This document shows, piece after piece, positions 15,566-21,970 of a stretch of DNA of 33,337 bases. The stretch is taken from positions 1 to 33,337 of the forward strand of contig JAJZXX010000251.1 of the NCBI GenBank assembly GCA_021806205.1. The letters are read 5' to 3'. The notes below the pieces were generated by a model, which searched no databases, was not told the DNA's origin, and was given only the letters and a program-made list of their open reading frames with translations. Positions within the stretch are counted from its first letter, which is position 1. Every line of letters begins with the position of its first letter. Source of the stretch: Bacillota bacterium. GTDB taxonomy: Bacteria; Bacillota; Sulfobacillia; Sulfobacillales; Sulfobacillaceae. Position numbers and translations under genes: made by a program.

Positions 15566-15916
15566 CTCATCGCCTCCTCATTTCAGTATAACCACCGGTG
15601 CAAGCCTTCGTGCATCGGTCCGTAGTGTGGGATCGGCCTGTCTGGTCCCCGGCGGAATCAGCGACCAACTGGTGGCGTAACCGGGGCGAGTGATTAAGCA
15701 CCCAGGTGGTTTTGCCGCGGGGCACTTGCGCCATTCATTGTCACCGGCCTTTCCCCTTCGAATCATCATATTACGCCTTAGACATGATTTCTCGAGCGTA
15801 AACATGGTATCTTGAATAAAAAGGCCTTGCTCGGTACGCTCCCTAGTGATCGAGGCGGCTTCTCACTACGTCTTCGGACTGGTGCGGGCATATGAGGTCA
15901 GGGAGGTGATCCGGGG
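15566..15916. other. Intergenic region before the cobalamin genes
   Basis: No gene is supported. Because cbiB follows, I looked for the cobalamin riboswitch boxes (the AGCCAGGAGACC box and the GCCACTGT core) on both strands and did not see them. Small GC-rich hairpins are present but none is terminator-like. A GGGAGGTGAT ribosome binding site at its end serves cbiB. Confidence 0.4.
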
Positions 15917-16915
15917 ATGTGGTGGGGCCACTTATTCTCCCTGTGGACCGGGCTCGGCCTGGCAGCCTGGATTTTGTTGGCCGCCGTCATTGATCTGATG
16001 ACGGGTGATCCGCTCTGGTATTTTCATCCAGTCCGCCTTATTGGCCATCTCGCGATTGGACTTGAAAATGTCATACGCCGCCGTCAGTGGCCGAGACTAT
16101 GGCTGCGTATCGCCGGCGCGATCATGACGGTGTTTGTGGTGCTATTGGCTTTGGCGTTTGTGTCCACAATTCTTTGGCTAGCCAAAGAGGTGTCTATTTG
16201 GCTCTTTTTACTGATGGTGGTGCTCTGGACTTATTGGGGGTTGGCCATCCGCGGTCTGACAGACGCCGCACTCTTAGTCTATCGACCCCTAATCACGAAC
16301 CAGTCGAGCGAAGCTCGGCAATGGCTGCAATATTTGGTGAGCCGCGACACGGCCAGTTTATCTCATGATGACATGATCCGGGTGACCATCGAAACGGTCG
16401 CCAGCAATACCTGCGATGCGGTGATCGGGCCCCTCTTTTACACATTTTTAGGAGGCCCAGCTTGGCTTTGGGCCTATAAGGCGGTGAACACGATCGATTC
16501 GATTATTGGACAGCATAGCGGGAGGCGGGATGATTTAGGGTGGTTTGCCGCGCATTTGGACGAATGGGCGAATTGGATTCCGGCCCGCTTGTCGGGCCTG
16601 GCAATTAGCGTCGCGGCTTCCATGGAAGGTCGGTTTCGCCAAGCCTATAGCACCATGCGCGTGGACGGACGCCGCCATCCCACACCCAATACGGGTATTT
16701 CTGAAGCAGCCATGGCAGGCGCTATCGGTGTCTCGTTGGGGGGTCCCAACGTATACGATGGCGTGGTGGCCTTGCTCCCCACTTTGGGGGTGACGGAGCG
16801 CCCGGTTCACCCGACAGCCATTATTCATGCCATTGCAGTAAGCTGGCGGGCTATTTTAGTGGCCGCCATGACGTTTACGGTCATAGCCGTGGTTGTGTCG
16901 GGGCGGTGGTTATGA
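15917..16915 (+). CDS. cbiB: Adenosylcobinamide-phosphate synthase
   Basis: This 332-residue integral membrane protein has the CbiB/CobD family signatures. They include 'AAVIDLMTGDPLWYFHPVRLIG' near the N-terminus, 'LVSRDTASLSHDDMIRVTIETVASN', 'DAVIGPLFYTFLGGP', 'YKAVNTIDSIIGQ' and 'TPNTGISEAAMAGAIGVSLGG' near the C-terminus. It attaches the aminopropanol arm to adenosylcobyric acid in the lower-ligand assembly of B12. Four or more membrane helices are visible. Its TGA overlaps the ATG of cobS (ATGA), so they form one operon. The name CobD is used for the same enzyme in some bacteria. Confidence 0.93.
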   Translation: MWWGHLFSLWTGLGLAAWILLAAVIDLMTGDPLWYFHPVRLIGHLAIGLENVIRRRQWPRLWLRIAGAIMTVFVVLLALAFVSTILWLAKEVSIWLFLLMVVLWTYWGLAIRGLTDAALLVYRPLITNQSSEARQWLQYLVSRDTASLSHDDMIRVTIETVASNTCDAVIGPLFYTFLGGPAWLWAYKAVNTIDSIIGQHSGRRDDLGWFAAHLDEWANWIPARLSGLAISVAASMEGRFRQAYSTMRVDGRRHPTPNTGISEAAMAGAIGVSLGGPNVYDGVVALLPTLGVTERPVHPTAIIHAIAVSWRAILVAAMTFTVIAVVVSGRWL

Positions 16916-17634
16916 ATAATCCGCGTACGGTCCTCGCGCTCTTTACGCGTATCCCCGTGGGACGGATTAGTACCTGGGGACACTACACCGCGGCCTGGTT
17001 GTGGCTGCCGGGGATTCTCGGCGGCATTGTCTGGTACCTGGCCTTTCAACTCTTCGGGTCCACCGATATTGGCATGATTGCGGCGGTGGGCGGTGAGGCG
17101 GTCCTGACGGGCGGCATTCACTGGCGGGGTTTCGTGAAAATTTTTGATGCCTGGACGGCCAAACCGACTGAGCGCAGCCAAGTTCGGAGCCAATGGGGTG
17201 CCGGGGCTGTCGGCATCCTGTTTGTGGTCCTAGCGCTTATGGCACTAGGAACGCTGTGGCAGCATGGAGGAGCTTTGGTTCCGATAGTCTGGATGATGCC
17301 GCCTTTATGGGCTCGGGCCTTGGCGGCATGGGCGACCACCTGGCGCCGAGTGGACGATTCGAGTGCCTGGATGGCCCGATTGGCCCGTGAAACCAATCTG
17401 GGTTCAGGGGCTTGGATTACGTTGGCCGTTGCCCTGGTGTTCGGGGCGGTGGCCTTAGGCTTTCAGGCGATTAATGTGTTTGGTGGCAGCCTAATCATTG
17501 TGGGACTCTTTTTGTGGTGGGGTGTGCGACTGTTTCGCGGGATGAACGAAGAGTTGCTCTTGGCATCGGTGATTCTGACCGAGATTGTGGCGCTCTATCT
17601 CATTATCATTTTCATGCCGGTGGCTGTGTTTTAA
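16912..17634 (+). CDS. cobS: Adenosylcobinamide-GDP ribazoletransferase (cobalamin synthase)
   Basis: The 240-residue hydrophobic protein begins 'MNNPRTVLALFTRIPVGRI', matching the N-terminal 'F.TRIPVG' motif of CobS. It also has 'GGIHWRGFVKIFDAW', close to the family's 'GGLHLDGLADTADA' motif, with acidic residues that would bind Mg2+. It joins the GDP-cobinamide to α-ribazole in the last steps of B12 synthesis, in the membrane. ATG 16912 shares ATGA with cbiB's stop, better than GTG 16906. The canonical D-rich motif is altered here (H-W-R-G-F), which departs from well-studied CobS proteins. It converges with the next gene by 4 bp. Confidence 0.85.
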   Translation: MNNPRTVLALFTRIPVGRISTWGHYTAAWLWLPGILGGIVWYLAFQLFGSTDIGMIAAVGGEAVLTGGIHWRGFVKIFDAWTAKPTERSQVRSQWGAGAVGILFVVLALMALGTLWQHGGALVPIVWMMPPLWARALAAWATTWRRVDDSSAWMARLARETNLGSGAWITLAVALVFGAVALGFQAINVFGGSLIIVGLFLWWGVRLFRGMNEELLLASVILTEIVALYLIIIFMPVAVF

Positions 17635-18134
17635 TTGGCGCGCTGCACCATTTCGACATAGTTGGGCCGCTTAAGATCCACCACGTAGCCTCCTGAAACC
17701 CGTACCAGGTTCTCGGGAGTCAGGGCCACCCACACGGCGGGGTCGCCCGCAGCGGCCCACACGTAAGGTTCGTGCATGAGATCGTCATCGACAAAAATAG
17801 GCATTTGGTGGGATTGGCCTGCAGGCGGCGAGCCATAGACATGGGTACCGCAGAGCGCCGAAATTTCCGTAGGACTGGCAGGGCGCACGTCGTACCCAAA
17901 CCACTTTTCCAGTTTGCTGAGATCGGGTCGATTCACCGGTGTGTGCAAGACGACGACAGGACGCGAACCGCACCAATAGACAGACACCTCTACCATCTGG
18001 CGGATATTAGCCTGGAGTTTGGCCGCCGCTTGGTACACCCCACGCGTCAGGTAATGAAGGTGCCGTCGATCGACTAGGGGAATTTCTCCGCTATCAATCA
18101 TTTTGAGAAACGGGAACTCGATGTCTAAGGGCAT
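17631..18134 (-). CDS. YbaK/EbsC-type aminoacyl-tRNA deacylase
   Basis: The 167-residue protein matches the YbaK/ProX domain. It carries 'VEVSVYWCGSRPVVVLHTPVNRPDLSKL', 'EISALCGTHVYGSPPAGQ' (the family's G.v.P.G loop) and 'MPIFVDDDLMHEPYVWAAAGDPAVWVALTPENLVRVSGG' in the right order. These enzymes remove wrongly attached amino acids from tRNAPro or related tRNAs. The usual catalytic Lys is not plain to see, so activity is unconfirmed. ATG 18134 follows AAAGGAGC. It lies convergent with cobS and divergent from gatD. Confidence 0.85.
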   Translation of the reverse strand: MPLDIEFPFLKMIDSGEIPLVDRRHLHYLTRGVYQAAAKLQANIRQMVEVSVYWCGSRPVVVLHTPVNRPDLSKLEKWFGYDVRPASPTEISALCGTHVYGSPPAGQSHQMPIFVDDDLMHEPYVWAAAGDPAVWVALTPENLVRVSGGYVVDLKRPNYVEMVQRAN

Positions 18135-18237
18135 GATGTTGCTCCTTTAGCGAATGCTATAGTTAGCTTATGCGGTTAAGCCTTACTGGGTCAACAAATT
18201 GTTCCCCATTTCGACATCACTAAAGGGGGGCACATCT

Positions 18238-18972
18238 CTGTTAAGACGCCTCGGCATTCTGCATTTATACCCCGACAACATGAATTTATACGGGGACAGA
18301 GGCAACGTGTTGGCTTTGGCCCAGCGCGCGCAATGGCGGGGCATCGACAGTCGCGTGATTGGCCGGGAAGCTGGGCAGCCGATTGATTGGGATGCGGTGA
18401 ATCTGGTGTTTATGGGCGGCGGGGAAGACTCGCATCAGTCCCGCATCGCCAACGATTTTTTGGAGTTGGGACCGGAATTAGTGGCGCGCCTTCAGACGGG
18501 GCTTCCCATGCTGGCCATTTGTGGTGGTTATCAACTGTTGGGAGAATATTATAAAACAGCGGATGAGGTAAAGCTTCCGGGGTTGGGATTTCTTGATGTG
18601 AGAACCGAATCGGGGTCATCCCGCGCGATTGGTGACGTGGTCATCGAGACCCGGTTGGCCTTGTCCCCGGCCACGATTGTTGGGTTTGAAAATCATGGCG
18701 GCCGCACCTATTTGGGTGAGAAGGCCGCACCCTTGGGCACGGTGCGCTTAGGGCAAGGGAATAACGGGACTGATGGTACCGAAGGAGCGGTGCAAGGGCG
18801 GGTCATTGGAACCTATCTACACGGTTCGCTATTACCCAAAAATCCGCATTTAGCCGACGTTTTAATCGGTTGGGCGCTGGCGCATGCGGGTGTGACGGAG
18901 TCCTTGGAGCCGCTGGCGGGTGACGAAGAGATGGCCGCTCATCGCACAATTGTAGCCCGCGCTCCAAAATGA
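18238..18972 (+). CDS. gatD: GatD-type glutamine amidotransferase (lipid II amidation)
   Basis: The protein fits GatD, the glutaminase subunit that with MurT amidates D-Glu in lipid II. It shows 'LGILHLYPDNMNLYGDRGNVLAL' at the start, 'LVFMGGGEDSHQ', the catalytic Cys in 'MLAICGGYQLLGEYY', and His in 'VIGTYLHGSLLPKNPHL'. CobQ/CobB-type cobyric acid synthase domains share the fold, but the length (about 245) and the start motif favour GatD. AAAGGGGGG at 18222-18230 is correctly spaced for CTG at 18238, an unusual start codon. The frame is open back to TTG 18199. MurT, its usual partner in the same operon, is absent from this window. Confidence 0.8.
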   Translation: MLRRLGILHLYPDNMNLYGDRGNVLALAQRAQWRGIDSRVIGREAGQPIDWDAVNLVFMGGGEDSHQSRIANDFLELGPELVARLQTGLPMLAICGGYQLLGEYYKTADEVKLPGLGFLDVRTESGSSRAIGDVVIETRLALSPATIVGFENHGGRTYLGEKAAPLGTVRLGQGNNGTDGTEGAVQGRVIGTYLHGSLLPKNPHLADVLIGWALAHAGVTESLEPLAGDEEMAAHRTIVARAPK

Positions 18973-19067
18973 GGTGGTAAAGAGTGGCGTTGGTGATATA
19001 CTAAAGGACAACGACAACGGCTCATGGTTGGGGAATCGCTCCGGACGCGATAGAGGAGGAAGCCAAC

Positions 19068-19298
19068 GTGGATATATTTTCTCCGATTCATATCATTATT
19101 TTATTAGTGATCGCACTACTCGTCTTTGGGCCTAAACGACTTCCAGAAATTGGTTCAGGCCTTGGCAAGAGTATCCGGGAGTTTAAGCATTCCATGAACG
19201 GGATGATGCAGCAGGATCAGGAACCGCCCAAGGATGCCCCAAGTGGTACCGAGTACCCTGCACAAATAGTTATTCGGGACGACAGCCCGCCCAAATAG
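19068..19298 (+). CDS. tatA: Twin-arginine translocase subunit TatA
   Basis: The 76-residue protein has the TatA plan. There is a membrane helix at about 7-20 (IHIIILLVIALLVFGP), the 'FGPKRLPEIG' hinge, then an amphipathic helix 'SGLGKSIREFKHSMNGMM' and a polar tail. TatA oligomers form the pathway that exports folded proteins with twin-Arg signals. GTG 19068 follows GAGGAGGAA. No tatC is present nearby. Confidence 0.9.
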   Translation: MDIFSPIHIIILLVIALLVFGPKRLPEIGSGLGKSIREFKHSMNGMMQQDQEPPKDAPSGTEYPAQIVIRDDSPPK

Positions 19299-19316
19299 GG
19301 ACCGCTGGAGAGGTGG

Positions 19317-19338
19317 AGGGAACCCGTCAGGGTTCCCT
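19317..19338 (+). terminator. Stem-loop after tatA
   Basis: AGGGAACCC and GGGTTCCCT form a perfect 9-bp stem with loop GTCA, 18 bp after the tatA stop. The following T-tract is short (TATGCAT), so it may be a weak terminator or an mRNA-stabilising stem. Confidence 0.6.
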
Positions 19339-19361
19339 TATGCATGTGAGGGGGATTAACG

Positions 19362-20321
19362 ATGGCCGACATTGCCCAGTTTGTGGGACAGACGCCGATG
19401 GTCGCCTTGACGGTCTTGTCGGAACGATATGGGACGCCGGTGTGGGCCAAACTGGAGTCACGCAACCCGGGTGGCTCGATTAAAGATCGGACGGCATTTG
19501 CCTTGCTTCAAGACGCCATCAAAAAAGGGCAGGTCCACGACGATACCATCATTATCGAGGCTACCTCGGGTAATACCGGTATTGCTTTGGCCATGGCCTG
19601 CGCCTCCCTAAAGCTAAGGCTGGTCGTATTTATGCCCGAGGGACAAAGCTTAGAGAGAAAGCAACTATTTTGGGCCTATGGCGCCACTGTGATCGAAACG
19701 CCGCAAGCCGAGCGCACCGGCGGGGCGATTCAAAGGGCCAGAGCGCTGGCCTCGGAACTAAAAGAGGGACTGATGTTGGGCCAGCATGAAAACCCGGCCA
19801 ATCCCGAAATTCACCGCGTCACCACCGGTCCAGAAATTTGGGAAGAGACCCATGGGATGGTTCGGACCTTTGTGGCTGGAGTGGGCACGGGAGGTACGGT
19901 AACGGGTGTGGGTCAATATTTGAAGGACAAAGATCCATCCATTCAAATTATTGCGGTAGAGCCCCAGGGGTCGGCCGTGCTGTCCGGACAGGCATCGGGA
20001 AGCCATCAGATACAAGGAATTGGGGCGGGCTTTGTCCCGGATATTCTAGATCGCGCCGTGATTGACCGCATTGTGGCCGTGCCGGACGGCGGGGCGTTGG
20101 AGTCAGCCAGAACTCTTCCTCAAACAGAGGGAATTTTAGCTGGACTTTCTTCGGGTGCGACGTACTGGGCTGCCGAAGCGCTATTAAAAGAAGGGTATTC
20201 CCACGTTGTCGCCATTTTTGCGGATTCGGGTGAACGCTATCTCTCGACCAGTCTCTATCGCCCCACCAATGACGCCTGGCTGCGCCAACGCGTTCCCGCA
20301 TACTTTGACAAACTATCGTAA
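19362..20321 (+). CDS. Cysteine synthase (O-acetylserine sulfhydrylase)
   Basis: The 319-residue PLP enzyme shows all family motifs: 'NPGGSIKDR' with the PLP-binding Lys41, 'EATSGNTGIALA' (68-73) for the substrate carboxylate, 'GVGTGGTVTGVG' (175-179) for the PLP phosphate, and 'LAGLSSGAT' near 265 for the pyridine nitrogen. It makes L-cysteine from O-acetylserine (or O-phosphoserine) and sulfide. Its length and 'ERKQLFWAYGATVI' fit the CysM/CysK group; I cannot choose between them. ATG 19362 follows GAGGGGGATT. It directly precedes the tRNA-Sec gene. Confidence 0.93.
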   Translation: MADIAQFVGQTPMVALTVLSERYGTPVWAKLESRNPGGSIKDRTAFALLQDAIKKGQVHDDTIIIEATSGNTGIALAMACASLKLRLVVFMPEGQSLERKQLFWAYGATVIETPQAERTGGAIQRARALASELKEGLMLGQHENPANPEIHRVTTGPEIWEETHGMVRTFVAGVGTGGTVTGVGQYLKDKDPSIQIIAVEPQGSAVLSGQASGSHQIQGIGAGFVPDILDRAVIDRIVAVPDGGALESARTLPQTEGILAGLSSGATYWAAEALLKEGYSHVVAIFADSGERYLSTSLYRPTNDAWLRQRVPAYFDKLS

Positions 20322-20344
20322 ACCGCATATTATCAGAGAGGTTT

Positions 20345-20440
20345 GGGGGTAGGTGGAGGCTTGGTGCCTTCCTTGGACTTCAAATCCAATGGCCGGCTTT
20401 AGAAGTCGGCGGTGGGTTCGATTCCCACATATCCCCGCCA
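20345..20440 (+). tRNA. selC: Selenocysteine tRNA (anticodon TCA)
   Basis: The 96-nt gene includes an encoded CCA. The acceptor is 8 bp (GGGGGTAG with ATATCCCC; one G-U and one terminal mismatch). The D arm is AGGC-TTGGT-GCCT with outer pairs possible. The anticodon stem TTGGA/TCCAA holds the loop CTTCAAA, giving anticodon TCA. The long variable arm is a 6-bp stem (GCCGGC with GTCGGC). The T arm is GTGGG-TTCGATT-CCCAC. The 8-bp acceptor, long variable arm and TCA are diagnostic of tRNA-Sec, so this organism should decode UGA as selenocysteine, with SelA and SelB genes elsewhere. Its 3' end is also a plausible attachment site, since mobile-element genes begin directly after it. Confidence 0.95.
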
Positions 20441-20449
20441 AACTCAAGT

Positions 20450-20473
20450 CCCGCAAGCGATTGCGGGTTTTTT
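20450..20473 (+). terminator. Intrinsic terminator after tRNA-Sec
   Basis: CCCGCAA and TTGCGGG form a 7-bp stem around GCGA, followed by TTTTTT. It starts 10 bp past the tRNA CCA and terminates the tRNA transcript. Confidence 0.9.
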
Positions 20474-20684
20474 ATTTGACGCACTATATCCCCAAACCTG
20501 CTCCCCAACCATGCCGACATCCACACAACCATCCACATGAACAGACAGACAGGGCCATACGCCAGCGATATCCAGCACGCGGTGTGAACACCATCGGACC
20601 CGTCCCAAGCAAATTGTCTCCCGATCCACACACTCGATCCACAGCGAGAAAGGACGGCAGGCGCACCGTCCCTTTCGTGATGGC
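20474..20684. other. Non-coding start of the mobile-element region
   Basis: No gene is supported. A 6-bp stem (GGACGG/CCGTCC at 20652-20671, flanked by AAA and TTT) may end the minus-strand repressor transcript. If the tRNA is the attachment site, the element's left end lies in the first bases of this stretch. Confidence 0.4.
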
Positions 20685-21398
20685 TCAGTCATCACCTTGC
20701 GGGTCCACGTGTGCCAGGCGCCGCCCGACGGCCAACCACAACTCCCGGTCCGTGACGGGCAAAGCGGCCAGAATCGTCAATGCCGCCGCTGCGGCGTTGA
20801 GACTACCGGCTTCACCAGTTGCGGTAGTCAGCGACAATGAGGGAGCGCGCGCCGCATTCACGCGACGGTTGCTCGGCTCGGTGCCAGCAAAATTCTCCGG
20901 CAACGCCTCGCCGGTCTCTGGCCAGGCGGCGAGAAGATCAGACACATGATTCACCGGATCGGCGATAGCGCGCAAGCTGGCCAGTTCCTTGGCCCACCAC
21001 CATATAGCGGCCGCATAATCTGGCACAATTCCGTTGGCTCCCAGCGCCTCGTCCGGGAGTTGTAGTTCAAAGCCTGACACCACAGGCTGAGGATCAGCTG
21101 TGATCGTACAGGCTTCTCGCCACCGATCGGCCGCCGGACCCGCATGACCCCCCACTGCGACAACCAAATCCTCGACGATCCGCGTGGCATCGTCAACGCT
21201 CGAAACGCGTGGAAACGGGCAGATCGCAAACGTTGCCCGGACCAGACGTGGACTCACACCGCGAGGGCTCGACGGGCTCTCGATCAGGGCAATGGACCCG
21301 CGTGTGACGCCGATCGGCTGTGCCAAGCGGCCTTGCGAAAACCCGTGATGTAGCCGGAGTACTTTAATCAGATATCCTGGGGAGTATTGAACAGCCAT
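20685..21398 (-). CDS. XRE-family HTH regulator
   Basis: From ATG 21398, 7 bp after AAGGAGGTG, the product is 237 residues. The N-terminus is a Cro/C1-type helix-turn-helix: 'LIKVLRLHHGFSQGRLAQPIGVTRGSIALIE' (about residues 9-40). The rest is a helical domain I do not recognise, with an Ala-rich stretch near the C-terminus. It is transcribed away from a small excisionase-like gene with a palindromic operator in the 191-bp gap. That arrangement is typical of the repressor side of a mobile-element switch. Two tandem CCTTCATAC repeats overlap its ribosome binding site (21410-21431) and might be autoregulatory sites. Confidence 0.75.
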   Translation of the reverse strand: MAVQYSPGYLIKVLRLHHGFSQGRLAQPIGVTRGSIALIESPSSPRGVSPRLVRATFAICPFPRVSSVDDATRIVEDLVVAVGGHAGPAADRWREACTITADPQPVVSGFELQLPDEALGANGIVPDYAAAIWWWAKELASLRAIADPVNHVSDLLAAWPETGEALPENFAGTEPSNRRVNAARAPSLSLTTATGEAGSLNAAAAALTILAALPVTDRELWLAVGRRLAHVDPQGDD

Positions 21399-21516
21399 CT
21401 CTAGCACCTCCTTCATACCAGTCCTTCATACAGCACTATAACTATAATACAACATTATCGGCATTTGCACCAGAAAACTACGTATCAAACTAACAAAAAG
21501 AATAGCGTACTACACC

Positions 21517-21545
21517 TTTACAGGCAGAACATCTAGCAGTATACT
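21517..21545 (+). promoter_or_regulatory. Sigma-A promoter of the excisionase-like gene
   Basis: TTTACA at 21517-21522 and TATACT at 21540-21545 are 17 bp apart, close to consensus. The -10 box is part of the operator palindrome, so a repressor bound there would block RNA polymerase. The start codon is 45 bp downstream. Confidence 0.7.
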
Positions 21546-21556
21546 AGTGGTATACT
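21538..21556. promoter_or_regulatory. Palindromic operator AGTATAC-N5-GTATACT
   Basis: Two perfect 7-bp arms, AGTATAC and GTATACT, flank TAGTG. Each arm holds a GTATAC palindrome. The site covers the -10 box of the rightward promoter. It is a likely binding site of the divergent XRE repressor. Confidence 0.65.
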
Positions 21557-21589
21557 CAATTAACGAGTAAGAGAAAGGGGGTTACGACG

Positions 21590-21772
21590 ATGACAAGCAC
21601 AACGGACGAACCGCGTTTTCTCAAAGTAGCGGAGGTGGCAACGATTTTGCGGGTGAGCCGACCCCACGTGTACCAGTTGATCCATGACGAAGTGATCCCG
21701 GTCGTGCGGCTGGGCGATACCTTACGCATCCCGCGCCGCTGGCTCGACCAGCAGCTTGAGATCACCGAGTAG
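21590..21772 (+). CDS. Excisionase/MerR-like small HTH protein
   Basis: This 60-residue protein reads 'LKVAEVATILRVSRPHVYQLIHDEVIPVVRLGDTLRIPRRWLDQQLE', the winged-helix HTH_17 pattern of excisionases and AlpA-type regulators. Such proteins bend DNA at attachment sites or start element gene expression. The start is preceded by AAAGGGGG. Being divergent from the XRE gene and close to the putative attachment site fits an Xis or activator role. The integrase it would assist is not in the window. Confidence 0.8.
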   Translation: MTSTTDEPRFLKVAEVATILRVSRPHVYQLIHDEVIPVVRLGDTLRIPRRWLDQQLEITE

Positions 21773-21816
21773 ACAACCAGCTAACAACAAATCCTCCCGA
21801 CCAACTCACAGTGTCC

Positions 21817-21830
21817 GCCCCACGTGGGGC
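21817..21830. repeat. 14-bp perfect palindrome upstream of the DUF927 gene
   Basis: GCCCCACGTGGGGC is self-complementary. It lies between the excisionase-like gene and the DUF927 gene and may be a protein-binding site or an mRNA hairpin. Confidence 0.5.
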
Positions 21831-21931
21831 ACAGGAGGCACCGACCGACAGCCGCCGGCACGGGACAACGCACACAGAGCAAGGTACATAGTACATAGCG
21901 CAAAGGAGCGAGGAGGCATGTCCAATTCAGT

Positions 21932-21962
21932 GGAGGCACCGCCGGAGGTGCCTCCCAGGAGG
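21932..21962 (+). promoter_or_regulatory. Leader hairpin beside the DUF927 ribosome binding site
   Basis: GGAGGCACC and GGTGCCTCC form a perfect 9-bp stem (loop GCCGGA, 21932-21955), directly before the AGGAGG site at 21957-21962. A second AGGAGG with ATG 21918 opens a reading frame through the hairpin. A translating ribosome could melt the stem, so translational control of the helicase is plausible. Confidence 0.45.
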
Positions 21963-21970
21963 CATAACCG

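Noticed and set aside
15566-15916. Cobalamin riboswitch before cbiB
   Set aside because: Neither the B12 box nor the conserved core could be found on either strand.
18199-18972. Cobyric acid synthase (cobQ) in the B12 cluster
   Set aside because: The protein is far shorter than CobQ, lacks the N-terminal synthetase domain and carries the GatD start motif.
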